Positions 1 to 7,855 of a DNA stretch of 64,000 nt are shown here, piece by piece (position 1 is the first letter of the stretch; the number at the start of each line of letters is the position of its first letter). The notes beneath the pieces are model-generated. The model was not told the DNA's origin. It searched no databases and saw nothing but the letters and a program-made list of their open reading frames with translations. Where the stretch lies: positions 124,001 to 188,000 of the forward strand of contig NZ_NESI01000001.1 of assembly GCF_002778325.1 (NCBI RefSeq). The letters run 5' to 3'. Source of the DNA: Limnohabitans sp. B9-3 (GTDB taxonomy: Bacteria; Pseudomonadota; Gammaproteobacteria; Burkholderiales; Burkholderiaceae_C). A program made the position numbers and the translations under genes.

Positions 1-679
1 CAGACGCGCTGACGATGACGTGGTAGTGGGCGGGACGCCAAATATTGCGCTGACTGGCTGCCAACAACGCTCCCACGGGACCGTCGGTGGGCACGGTGTA
101 GGGGTGGGGTCGAATGGTCAGCAGGTTAAAACTGCCATTGGCTTCACACGCGATCTTGCAGCGCAAATTGTGTGGGTCTTGGTCAGGGTCTTGGGCGGGG
201 TACAGGCCGTTGTCCGCGTTTTGCCAAAAATCAATTTGGGCGTTCTGAATGGGCTGGCCGTCTGCGTCCACCACGCGGCCGTGGAACCAAACCCGATCAC
301 CAGCTTGCCCTTCGGTCAGGTCGCTGCCATTGGCGCGCAGCCGCGAGTCATGGTTATGGAATGGACCCAACACACTGCTGGGCGTACCACCTTCTGGTTG
401 AGACACCACGTCGACCATGGATGAAATACCCATGATGTCGGAAAACAAACTGAACTCGTTGCGCTCTTCAGAGGTAATAGCGGCGCTGGCCGTTAAAAAC
501 GTCAGCCCCCGCAGCCACTCTTCCTTGGTGAGTTTGGATTCGACGACAAACGCATGCAAGTGCTTCGCCAGCAAGCCCATGACCTGAGCCAAACGCGGGT
601 CGGTGGCGTGGGCAAAACTTTGCATGACCTCGGAGGTCAAGGCGTCTGTCTTTGAAACCGCGGGGGACGTTGTCTGCAT
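1..679 (-). CDS. Intradiol ring-cleavage dioxygenase, C-terminus cut by window edge
   Basis: Non-haem Fe(III) dioxygenase of the catechol/hydroxyquinol 1,2-dioxygenase family, which opens a dihydroxylated aromatic ring between the hydroxyls. The 226 visible residues start at an ATG at 679 preceded by AAGGACAAACG. An N-terminal helical dimerisation region (about 1-100) precedes the catalytic barrel. The four expected iron ligands are visible: Tyr160 (NGLY), Tyr194 (HPYTVPTDGP), His218 and His220 (RPAHYHV). Roughly 70 C-terminal residues lie beyond base 1. It is a paralogue of the dioxygenase at 1897-2796 and faces away from the LacI-type gene. The substrate cannot be told from sequence; hydroxyquinol-type compounds are a guess. 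The family call is firm. Confidence 0.9.
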   Translation of the reverse strand, partial: MQTTSPAVSKTDALTSEVMQSFAHATDPRLAQVMGLLAKHLHAFVVESKLTKEEWLRGLTFLTASAAITSEERNEFSLFSDIMGISSMVDVVSQPEGGTPSSVLGPFHNHDSRLRANGSDLTEGQAGDRVWFHGRVVDADGQPIQNAQIDFWQNADNGLYPAQDPDQDPHNLRCKIACEANGSFNLLTIRPHPYTVPTDGPVGALLAASQRNIWRPAHYHVIVSAS

Positions 680-711
680 CGTTTGTCCTTTAAAGAAGGT
701 GGTTTTCAAAA

Positions 712-1764
712 TTAAAAATCTGGCGATTGAGCTGGCGGCGCCGTAGACGCCCGCACCATCAATTGCGGTGGCAACATGACCGTCACATCTTGACTGCCAG
801 GGCTGCCGTTCAACGCGTCAAGCAGCAGTCGTGCAGAGGTGTAGCCCATTTGGTAGTGCTGAATGCGAACCGACGTCAGGGGCGGATGGACTTGGTCTAG
901 CAGGGGCATGTCGTTGTGGCCCACGATCGAAATCTCGGCCGGCACAGCCACCGCTGCGCGTCGCAGGGCCTGCAAAGCGCCCAACGCGATCAAGTCATTG
1001 GCAGCGACCACCGCCGTGAAACCGCCGCTTGTGCGCAGCGCTAGCAGTTGCTGCATCGCCAAGTCACCGCTTTCAATCGCATAGGCATCGGCCATCACGA
1101 CATGCGCCGCTGCCAACCCATGGTTGCGCATGGCTTGCTCAAAACCCACGCGTCGCGCCATGCCGGTCGAAAAACTCTCGGGCCCAGCCAGGTGGGCAAT
1201 CTGCCTGTGGCCCAAGCCCACCAAATGGTCCACCGCCAAACGCATACCGAGCATGTCATCGCTGATCACCGCAGGCAAACGCCCTCGCCCATCGGTGCGG
1301 TTGATCAACACGATGCGGGCATCACTTTGACGCAAGTTGTCTAACCACACGTCATCACGCGTCGCTGTGGCGATTAAAAAGCCCTCGACCCGCTGTGCTT
1401 GCATGCGATCGACCGCCACTTCGACAGCACGACCACTGTTTTCAAGGCGGGAGGTGTTGGCGAGCAAGGCGAAATAGCCATCAGCTTCTAAGGCGTCTTC
1501 AATGCCACGCAAGATGGGGGGGAACACGGGGTTGGTGATGTCGGGCAACAAGACCCCAATGGTTTTAGAGCGGCCCCGACTCAGTGCCGCCGCCGCGTGG
1601 TTGGGCCGGTAACCCAAATCGCGGGCAGCGGCCTCGACGCGCTCCAACAAATTGGCTTTCACCAAATGACGGCGGGCGGGGTCCATGGCACGCGACACCG
1701 TGGACTTATGAACCCCCAAATGCTGCGCCAAGTCTTGCAAAGTAGGGGCCAAAGGTCGCGTCAT
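712..1764 (-). CDS. LacI/GalR-family transcriptional regulator
   Basis: A 350-residue DNA-binding repressor. Residues about 9-27 (TLQDLAQHLGVHKSTVSRA) form the canonical LacI helix-turn-helix with the hinge following. Residues 60-340 are a periplasmic-binding-protein-like effector domain (KTIGVLLPDITNPVF, ISIVGHNDMP). It lies between two divergent intradiol dioxygenase genes, ending 32 bases before the start of the leftward one. A perfect palindrome with a LacI-type centre lies between its start and the rightward operon, and a degraded copy sits 12 bases before its own ATG, so it probably controls the catabolic genes and itself. The effector is unknown, plausibly a pathway intermediate. Confidence 0.93.
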   Translation of the reverse strand: MTRPLAPTLQDLAQHLGVHKSTVSRAMDPARRHLVKANLLERVEAAARDLGYRPNHAAAALSRGRSKTIGVLLPDITNPVFPPILRGIEDALEADGYFALLANTSRLENSGRAVEVAVDRMQAQRVEGFLIATATRDDVWLDNLRQSDARIVLINRTDGRGRLPAVISDDMLGMRLAVDHLVGLGHRQIAHLAGPESFSTGMARRVGFEQAMRNHGLAAAHVVMADAYAIESGDLAMQQLLALRTSGGFTAVVAANDLIALGALQALRRAAVAVPAEISIVGHNDMPLLDQVHPPLTSVRIQHYQMGYTSARLLLDALNGSPGSQDVTVMLPPQLMVRASTAPPAQSPDF

Positions 1765-1776
1765 CTGGGCATTTTA

Positions 1777-1792
1777 TTGCAACCGGTCTCTT
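1777..1792. promoter_or_regulatory. Candidate second LacI-type operator (half site)
   Basis: TTGCAACCGGT repeats the left two thirds of the perfect palindrome at 1844-1859; the right arm is degenerate. It lies 12 bases upstream of the regulator's start, which fits autorepression. The operator role is inferred. Confidence 0.5.
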
Positions 1793-1843
1793 TTCCGCTC
1801 CTAGGGTAAATCAGGATGCTTCTTTGGTTTTATCGACCTAAAG

Positions 1844-1859
1844 TTGCAACCGGTTGCAA
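1844..1859. promoter_or_regulatory. Candidate LacI-family operator palindrome
   Basis: TTGCAACCGGTTGCAA is a perfect 16-base palindrome with the central CG step typical of LacI/GalR operators. It sits 37 bases before the start of the rightward dioxygenase gene, between the divergent regulator and operon. Binding by the adjacent regulator is inferred from position and symmetry. Confidence 0.75.
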
Positions 1860-1896
1860 ATCGTTACAAAAAATTGCAAGCATTGAAAGGTCAACC

Positions 1897-2796
1897 ATGA
1901 ACACCCCCTCAACACCACCCATCTTCCCCACCACGCCCGACACCATCTTGCCTTTGGTGTTGGAGGTGATGGCGCGCACCCCAGACCCACGACTTCGCCA
2001 ATTGCTGTGCGCGCTGAGTACCCACCTTCACCAATTCGTGATTGAGCAACAGGTGACCGAACGTGAGTTTGAACAAGCCGTGAAGTTCTTGACGGGCATT
2101 GGCCAAGAAACGGGTGAGACCAAGAACGAAGTCATCTTGGCGTTTGATTTGTTTGGTGTGTCCACCTTGGTCGCCATGCTCAACAACCCACCTGGGCACG
2201 ACCGTGAATCGTCCACCGCAGGCTTGCTGGGTCCGTTTTGGCGCGACCGTGCCCCGGTGTGCCAGCCGGGCGACAGCATCGTGCGTTCAAGCACGCCCGG
2301 CATTCCCATGGAGGTACGTGGTGTTGTGTATGACGCCGACGGCCAGCCGGTGGCCAACGCCAAGGTTGACGTTTGGCAAGCCTCCCCTGTGGGCTTGTAC
2401 GAAAACCAAGACCCCACCCAAGCCGATATGAATTTGCGCGGCGTGTTCACCACCGATGCACAAGGCGGTTATTTCATGCGCACCGTCTGCCCCTCCGGCT
2501 ATCCCGTGCCTACCGATGGCCCGTGCGGCGAGTTGTTGGCCGCGCAATTGCGCCATCCCAACCGGCCCGCCCATTTGCACTTCATGGTGTCCAGCCCAGG
2601 CCACAAAGTGCTGATCACCCAAGTGTTTGCAGACAACGACGCCAACCTCACCAGCGACCCCGTGTTTGGCGTCACCGCGCCCCTGGTGGGCCACTTCACC
2701 CAACACACGGACGGCGACACCACCACTGCACAACTGACACAAGACTTCCATCTGGTGCGCGGCGAGCTGGTGTACCCACACCCGCCTATCCCCTGA
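1897..2796 (+). CDS. Intradiol ring-cleavage dioxygenase (catechol/hydroxyquinol 1,2-dioxygenase type)
   Basis: Fe(III)-dependent intradiol dioxygenase of 299 residues, the usual full length. The start ATG at 1897 has GAAAGG a few bases upstream; an in-frame start at 1816 would run through the operator and is rejected. The N-terminal helical linker spans about 15-105. The iron ligands are Tyr168 (GLYENQD), Tyr202 (GYPVPTDGP), His226 and His228 (RPAHLHFMV), almost the numbering of the Acinetobacter catechol enzyme. It is the first gene of a rightward operon with an SDR, a beta-keto acid cleavage enzyme, an MDR reductase, a cupin and a solute receptor. It probably performs ring opening there; the aromatic substrate is not determined. 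Confidence 0.92.
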   Translation: MNTPSTPPIFPTTPDTILPLVLEVMARTPDPRLRQLLCALSTHLHQFVIEQQVTEREFEQAVKFLTGIGQETGETKNEVILAFDLFGVSTLVAMLNNPPGHDRESSTAGLLGPFWRDRAPVCQPGDSIVRSSTPGIPMEVRGVVYDADGQPVANAKVDVWQASPVGLYENQDPTQADMNLRGVFTTDAQGGYFMRTVCPSGYPVPTDGPCGELLAAQLRHPNRPAHLHFMVSSPGHKVLITQVFADNDANLTSDPVFGVTAPLVGHFTQHTDGDTTTAQLTQDFHLVRGELVYPHPPIP

Positions 2797-2828
2797 ATTC
2801 CTTCGCAATCTCCAACGACAAGAACACC

Positions 2829-3596
2829 ATGACTTCCACCTTTGAACCGACTGAATCTTTGACAAACCGCGTGGCCGTGATCACCGGCGGCACGGGGGCC
2901 ATTGGCTTGGCCACGGCCCGTCGATTGGCCCACTTGGGCGCACGTTGTGTGCTGCTTTACAACTCCGAATCGGCCGAGTCGGCCGCTGCTAAAGCCGCCA
3001 GCCTGCCGGGTTCGGGCCACTTGTGTTTCAAAGCGCCGGTCACCGACAGCGCCTCGCTGCAAGCGGTGGCAGACCAAGTGGCCGCGCAATGCGGCGTGGT
3101 GCACATCTTGGTCAACAGCGCGGGCTACACCCAAGCGGTGCCAGCCAATGACTTGAACGCTTTGACGGATGAGCTGATTGACGACATTTTGAAAGTCAAC
3201 TTTCGCGGCGTGATCGCCACCATTCGCGCCTTCATGCCTTTGCTCCAAAAATCAGAAGATGGTTTGATCGTCAATATTTCTTCCATCGCCGGCTTCACCG
3301 GCACGGGCAGCAACTTGGCGTACGTCGCCGCCAAAGCCAGCATTGACGTGGTGGGCGACGCGCTGGCCAAAGCTTTTGCGCCGCGCGTGCGCGTGATCTC
3401 GGTGTCGCCCGGCGTGGTGGACTCCACCTTTGTGCCGGGCCGTGGCGCGGACTTCAACGAGAAAGTCGCCAACACCATTCCGCTGCGCCGCATTGGCACC
3501 GTCGACGACGTGGCTGCCGTGGTGCAAGCCTGCGCCACCACCATGCGCTACGTCACGGGCACACGCATCGTGGTCGATGGCGGTCGTCACCTCTAA
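2829..3596 (+). CDS. Short-chain dehydrogenase/reductase (SDR)
   Basis: A 255-residue classical SDR. The NAD(P)-binding motif TGGTGAIG is at 19-26, NSAG at 96-99, and the catalytic serine (NISS, 149-152), Tyr165 and Lys169 (YVAAK) are all present. The family oxidises or reduces alcohol/ketone groups. It starts 32 bases after the dioxygenase stop. An open frame extends far upstream through the dioxygenase in another frame, but homology to SDRs begins only near this ATG. In this operon it may act on a ring-cleavage product or on a precursor diol; the substrate is unknown. Confidence 0.9.
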   Translation: MTSTFEPTESLTNRVAVITGGTGAIGLATARRLAHLGARCVLLYNSESAESAAAKAASLPGSGHLCFKAPVTDSASLQAVADQVAAQCGVVHILVNSAGYTQAVPANDLNALTDELIDDILKVNFRGVIATIRAFMPLLQKSEDGLIVNISSIAGFTGTGSNLAYVAAKASIDVVGDALAKAFAPRVRVISVSPGVVDSTFVPGRGADFNEKVANTIPLRRIGTVDDVAAVVQACATTMRYVTGTRIVVDGGRHL

Positions 3597-3617
3597 CTCA
3601 AAAAAACAAAACTTGCT

Positions 3618-4502
3618 ATGAACCAAAAAACTTTCCTCACCTGCGCGGTCACCGGCAACATCACCACGCCAGACCAAACACCTCACCTGCCCGTCACACC
3701 CTCGCAAATTGCCGACGAATGTTTGGCAGCCGCCGAGGCCGGTGCCGCTGCGGTGCACATCCATGTGCGCGACCCCAAGACAGGCAAGCCTTCGATGGAG
3801 CTAGAGCTCTACCGCGAGGTGTTTGACCAGGTGCGCCGTGCCAACCCCGAATTGATCATCAACCTCACCACAGGCCCCGGTGGTCGCTTTATTCCCAGCG
3901 TGGATGACCCGCGTGTGGCAGCCCCAGGCTCGACCTTGGTGCAACCTGAAAAGCGTGTCGAACATGTGCGCATTCTCAAACCCGATGTGTGCTCGCTGGA
4001 CCTCAACACCATGAACTCCGGCGGCGATGTGGTCATCAACACACCCCGCAACGTGCGCATCATGGCCAAGATCATGCGCGATGCGGGTGTGAAGCCCGAG
4101 CTTGAAATTTTTGATTCAGGTGACATGCATTTGGCACGTGACTTGATAGCCGATGGCACGCTAGAAGGCCCCGGCATGTGGACCTTTGTGACGGGCGTGA
4201 AATACGGTTTTTCATCTTCACCTGAAACCTTGTTGTACGCGCGCAGCTTGCTGCCCGCAGGCGCGATTTGGTCAGCCTTTGGCATTGGTCGATTTGAATT
4301 TCCCATCGTGGCCCAAGCTTGGTTTGCAGGCGGCCATGTGCGCGTGGGCATGGAAGACAACATCTATTTGGAAAAAGGTGTGCTCGCCAAGAGCAACGCC
4401 GAGTTGGTGACCAAAGCCAAACGCATCATCCAAGATTTAGGCGGCGAATTGGCCAACCCACGCGAAGCACGCCAGATGCTGAACTTGCCCAGCCGCGCTT
4501 GA
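3618..4502 (+). CDS. Beta-keto acid cleavage enzyme (BKACE, DUF849 family)
   Basis: Zn-dependent TIM-barrel enzyme of 294 residues. Characterised relatives (Kce) condense a beta-keto acid with acetyl-CoA and split it to acetoacetate plus a CoA ester. The family metal site HIHVRD is at 47-52 with His47 and His49, followed by a conserved block around NLTTGPGGRF (about 75-85) and a C-terminal VRVGMEDN motif. It lies 21 bases after the SDR gene in the same operon. A beta-keto acid cleavage step after ring opening and SDR oxidation makes biochemical sense here. The actual beta-keto acid cannot be assigned from sequence. Confidence 0.92.
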   Translation: MNQKTFLTCAVTGNITTPDQTPHLPVTPSQIADECLAAAEAGAAAVHIHVRDPKTGKPSMELELYREVFDQVRRANPELIINLTTGPGGRFIPSVDDPRVAAPGSTLVQPEKRVEHVRILKPDVCSLDLNTMNSGGDVVINTPRNVRIMAKIMRDAGVKPELEIFDSGDMHLARDLIADGTLEGPGMWTFVTGVKYGFSSSPETLLYARSLLPAGAIWSAFGIGRFEFPIVAQAWFAGGHVRVGMEDNIYLEKGVLAKSNAELVTKAKRIIQDLGGELANPREARQMLNLPSRA

Positions 4503-4525
4503 ACCTCTCATAAGGAACACAAAGA

Positions 4526-5521
4526 ATGTCGATTCAAAAAGAAGACTTGCGCGCCGTGCGCGTGAACGCAAAAGCAGCCTCAGCCGATGAGCTGGCACCC
4601 GCGGTTGAAAAACAAACGCCACCCGCTTTGCAAAAAGGTGAGGCCTTGGTGCGCGTGCGGAGTGCAGGCGTGAACCCCAGCGATGTCAAAGCCGCTTTGG
4701 GCATCATGCCCCAAGCCGTATTTCCGCGCACCCCTGGCCGCGACTTTGCGGGCGTGGTGGTGGACGGCCCCAGCGCCTGGGTGGGCAAAGAGGTATGGGG
4801 CTCGGGCGGCGACGTGGGCATCACACGCGATGGTTCACACGCGGGTTGGCTGGTGCTGCCCGAAGCTGCTTTGCGCGAAAAGCCTAAGAACTTGAGCTTT
4901 GAAGAAGCCGGCTCGGTGGGTGTGCCCTTCATCACGGCCTACGAAGGTTTCCGTCGCAGCGGTATGCCGCAACGTGGTCAAACGGTGGCCGTGATGGGGG
5001 CCAACGGCAAAGTCGGCCAAGCTGCGGTGCAGCTCGCCGCACAAGCCGGTGCCAATGTGATTGCCATACGGCGCGGCGCTGGCACATGGGACGGCCCCTC
5101 CCCAGGCGTGCACACCATCGACGCAAAAACCGAAGATGTGGCCGCACGCATCCGTGAACTCAGCGACGGCAAAGGCGCACACATCGTGTTCAACACCGTG
5201 GGCAGCCCCTACTTTGAAGCCGCCAACAAAGCCATGGCCAAAGGCGCAACGCAAATTTTCATTTCCACCCTCGAGCGCCCGGTGCCGTTTGACATCTTCA
5301 CCTTCTACCGCGGCATGCACACCTATGTGGGCATCGACACCTTGGCGCTCAACTGCATCGACACCAACGAACGCATGGACGCCATGCGGGCTGGTTTTGA
5401 GGCGGGCACGCTGCACCCCTTTGAAGTGAGCGCGGACTCGGTGTTCTCACTCGACCAGGTGTTGGCGGTCTACAAAGAAGTGCTGAGCGGTGCCAGCCGT
5501 CGCATGGTCTTCAACCCTTGA
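4526..5521 (+). CDS. Zinc-free MDR-family oxidoreductase (quinone reductase-like)
   Basis: A 331-residue medium-chain dehydrogenase/reductase. The GroES-like N-terminal half contains VRSAGVNPSDVK and PGRDFAGVV; the Rossmann half contains the NADPH motif GANGKVGQAAVQ near 155. The structural and catalytic zinc cysteines of alcohol dehydrogenases are absent, placing it with the quinone oxidoreductase/enoyl reductase branch. A good AAGGA ribosome site precedes the ATG. It is the fourth gene of the dioxygenase operon and would be an NADPH-dependent reductase of an unsaturated or quinoid intermediate; the substrate is unknown. Confidence 0.85.
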   Translation: MSIQKEDLRAVRVNAKAASADELAPAVEKQTPPALQKGEALVRVRSAGVNPSDVKAALGIMPQAVFPRTPGRDFAGVVVDGPSAWVGKEVWGSGGDVGITRDGSHAGWLVLPEAALREKPKNLSFEEAGSVGVPFITAYEGFRRSGMPQRGQTVAVMGANGKVGQAAVQLAAQAGANVIAIRRGAGTWDGPSPGVHTIDAKTEDVAARIRELSDGKGAHIVFNTVGSPYFEAANKAMAKGATQIFISTLERPVPFDIFTFYRGMHTYVGIDTLALNCIDTNERMDAMRAGFEAGTLHPFEVSADSVFSLDQVLAVYKEVLSGASRRMVFNP

Positions 5522-5536
5522 TAAGCGAGACCTTCC

Positions 5537-5896
5537 ATGAACATCACCCGACTTGACCAAGCGCCTGAATACGTGGCGCCCAACCACTTTGACATGCAAT
5601 GTTTGCGCCTGCAAGGGCGTGAAGCGGGCCCCGCGGTGCAGCTGTGGATGGGCATGTCCATCTTGAAGCCCGGAGGCCACACCACCCTCGATGGCTCGCC
5701 AATTGAAAAACATTACGTGGTGCTGCAAGGTGAACTCACGTTGGTGAGTGAACTCGACGGCTTGGAAACGCGCGACATCCTGCACACCTTCGACTCGTGC
5801 CGTTTTGCGCCCGGTGAGAAACGCCAAATCATCAACCACACCCAGCAAGAAGCGCGGATCTTGCTAGCCATGCCTTTTGATCCCCCCGCTGCTTAA
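5537..5896 (+). CDS. Small single-domain cupin protein
   Basis: A 119-residue protein with one conserved cupin barrel. Cupin motif 1 is around residues 45-70 (GGHTTLDGSP followed by EKHYVVLQGEL) and motif 2 around 90-110 (FAPGEKRQIIN). The histidines and glutamate are placed to bind a metal. It starts 15 bases after the MDR gene, so it is cotranscribed. Small cupins in catabolic operons may be isomerases, decarboxylases or binding proteins; nothing in this sequence selects among these. Confidence 0.75.
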   Translation: MNITRLDQAPEYVAPNHFDMQCLRLQGREAGPAVQLWMGMSILKPGGHTTLDGSPIEKHYVVLQGELTLVSELDGLETRDILHTFDSCRFAPGEKRQIINHTQQEARILLAMPFDPPAA

Positions 5897-5922
5897 TTTC
5901 AACCATCAACAGGAGACAAACC

Positions 5923-6912
5923 ATGACCAACGCACCTTTTTCACGCCGCCAAAGTTTGCAATGGGCTGCTGCCTTGGCGGCTGGCTCAGCCCTGCCTAGC
6001 TTTGCGCAATCCGAGTGGCCCAAAGACAAAAGCATCACGTTCGTGGTGCCCTTCACCGCAGGCAGCGGCACCGACGTGATTGCGCGCACCGTAGCCGAAA
6101 AACTCGGCCCGCTTTTGGGCGCGCAAATTGTGATCGACAACAAAACTGGTGCAGGTGGCACGGTAGGCGCAGCCTTGGTGGCCAAGGCCCCTGCTGACGG
6201 TTACACCATGCTGGTCCACAGCTCAGGCCATGTGGTCAACCCTGCGCTCTACCCCAAGCTGAGCTACGACACGCTGAAAGACTTTGACGGCATCAGCCCA
6301 CTGGCCAGCTTGCCCAATGTGATCGTGGTGTCACCCAGCAAGGGCTACAAAGATGTGGCGGACTTGGTGGCCAAAGCCAAAGCACAACCGGGGGCACTTA
6401 ACTACGCATCGGCTGGCAACGGTTCAGCCACGCACATGAATGCCGAAAAATTTCGCGTTGCTGCAGGCCTGCAAGCACAGCATGTGCCCTACCGGGGTAC
6501 GCCCGAAGCCCTGACTGAAACTGCAGCTGGACGTATTGATTGGTTCTTTGCACCCCTTGTTTCAGCACTGCCCTTGATTCAAAGTGGCCGACTGCAAGCC
6601 CTGGCGGTCAGCACAGCGCAGCGTTCACCCTTGCTGCCCAATGTGCCCTCCATCTCTGAGGCAGGCTTTGCCAGCGCGGCTTACACGTTTTGGGTGGGCT
6701 TGTTCGTGACGGCCAAAACACCCAAACCCATTGTGCAAAAACTGCATGCGGGTGTGATGAGTGTGCTGGCCATGCCGGATGTGAAAGAACGCTTGGAAAA
6801 ACTGGGCGCGGCTGGCATGCCTATGCAGCAAGATGCGTTTGAAAAATACCTGGACGCCGAAACATTGGCAGCCGCTCAACTGGTGAAAGCTGCGGGCATT
6901 CGTATCGAGTGA
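5923..6912 (+). CDS. Bug/TctC-family periplasmic solute-binding protein, Tat-type signal
   Basis: A 329-residue extracytoplasmic receptor of the tripartite tricarboxylate transporter (Bug) family, which is greatly expanded in Burkholderiales. The N-terminus has the twin-arginine pattern SRRQSLQW followed by a hydrophobic stretch ending PSFAQ, so export may use Tat. The mature part shows ITFVVPFTAGSGTDVIAR and the conserved DNKTGAGGTVGA block. AGGAG lies upstream of the ATG. It is the last gene of the dioxygenase operon, which suggests it captures the pathway's aromatic or carboxylate substrate. No TctA/TctB membrane genes are in the window. Confidence 0.9.
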   Translation: MTNAPFSRRQSLQWAAALAAGSALPSFAQSEWPKDKSITFVVPFTAGSGTDVIARTVAEKLGPLLGAQIVIDNKTGAGGTVGAALVAKAPADGYTMLVHSSGHVVNPALYPKLSYDTLKDFDGISPLASLPNVIVVSPSKGYKDVADLVAKAKAQPGALNYASAGNGSATHMNAEKFRVAAGLQAQHVPYRGTPEALTETAAGRIDWFFAPLVSALPLIQSGRLQALAVSTAQRSPLLPNVPSISEAGFASAAYTFWVGLFVTAKTPKPIVQKLHAGVMSVLAMPDVKERLEKLGAAGMPMQQDAFEKYLDAETLAAAQLVKAAGIRIE

Positions 6913-6943
6913 GCCATCACGCCAGCGGCAAGTTGACGTTCAC

Positions 6944-7855
6944 TCACAAAGGCGGGGCAGGATGCAAATCCGTGATGCGCCCCGCCTTAGCCACTTGCCC
7001 CGGCACATCGTGCCCCACGATCTGCGGCAATTGGCGGGCGAGTTGGATGAGTTTTGTCACATCCATGCCCGTGTCGTAACCCATGGCATCGAGCATGTGA
7101 ATGGCGTCTTCACTGCACACGTTGCCGCTGGCGCCGGGCGCATAAGGGCAACCGCCCAAGCCGCCGAGCGAGCCATCGAAATGCGTGATACCCGCCTGCA
7201 CCGCCGCCAAGATATTGGCCAAGCCCATGCCACGCGTGTTGTGAAAGTGCAGGGTGAGTTGGGTGTCCGCCAATTGCGCTTGCAAAGCCTCAACGAGGCG
7301 CTTGACTTGCAAAGGATGCGCCATGCCCGTGGTGTCGCAAATGGTGAGGCCACGCACGCCATGGTCAGCAAAGCGACGCGCAATAGACAGCACATCCGCT
7401 TGGGGCACATCGCCCTCCATCGGGCAACCAAAGCAGGTTGACAGCGACACGTTGATGGGCGTTTGGCCATCCACAAAGCGCACCACGCCAGCCAAGGCTG
7501 CAAAACTTTGGGCACGGGTCATGCGCAAATTGGCCAGGTTGTGCGTCTCGGAGGTGGACATGACCAAATTCAACTCGTCGGCCTTGGCCTCCATGGCGCG
7601 CTCGGCACCCCGTAAATTAGGCACAAGCACGGTGTATTCCACGCCAGGCACCCTTTGAATACGCCCCATCACCTCGTCGGCGTCGCGCAACATGGGAATG
7701 GCTTTGGGCGAGGTGAACGAGGTGGCTTCGATCTTGGCGTATCCGCACAGACTCAAGGCATCAATCAAGGCCACTTTGGCGTCTGTGGGGACAAAGGTGG
7801 GTTCGATTTGAAAACCGTCACGCGTGACGACTTCGTTGAAATAAATGCGGGTCAT
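6944..7855 (-). CDS. HMG-CoA lyase-like acyl-CoA lyase
   Basis: A 303-residue TIM-barrel lyase of the HMGL family that cleaves a 3-hydroxyacyl-CoA to acetyl-CoA plus a keto acid, or a close variant. Visible are the N-terminal EVVTRDGFQIEP (family: E-x-RDG-x-Q), the metal-site HFHNTRG, and the signature GLGGCPYAPGASGN with the catalytic cysteine. Its ATG overlaps the stop of the CaiB gene by four bases (ATGA), so the two are translationally coupled. It converges on the Bug gene of the other operon. A CoA-transferase followed by a lyase is the usual pair for breaking down a branched hydroxy acid; the acid is not identified. Confidence 0.9.
   Translation of the reverse strand: MTRIYFNEVVTRDGFQIEPTFVPTDAKVALIDALSLCGYAKIEATSFTSPKAIPMLRDADEVMGRIQRVPGVEYTVLVPNLRGAERAMEAKADELNLVMSTSETHNLANLRMTRAQSFAALAGVVRFVDGQTPINVSLSTCFGCPMEGDVPQADVLSIARRFADHGVRGLTICDTTGMAHPLQVKRLVEALQAQLADTQLTLHFHNTRGMGLANILAAVQAGITHFDGSLGGLGGCPYAPGASGNVCSEDAIHMLDAMGYDTGMDVTKLIQLARQLPQIVGHDVPGQVAKAGRITDLHPAPPL

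Noticed and set aside
2373..2828. 152-codon N-terminal extension of the SDR gene
   Set aside because: It lies inside the dioxygenase gene in another frame and has Arg/Pro/His-rich shadow composition; SDR similarity starts near 2829.
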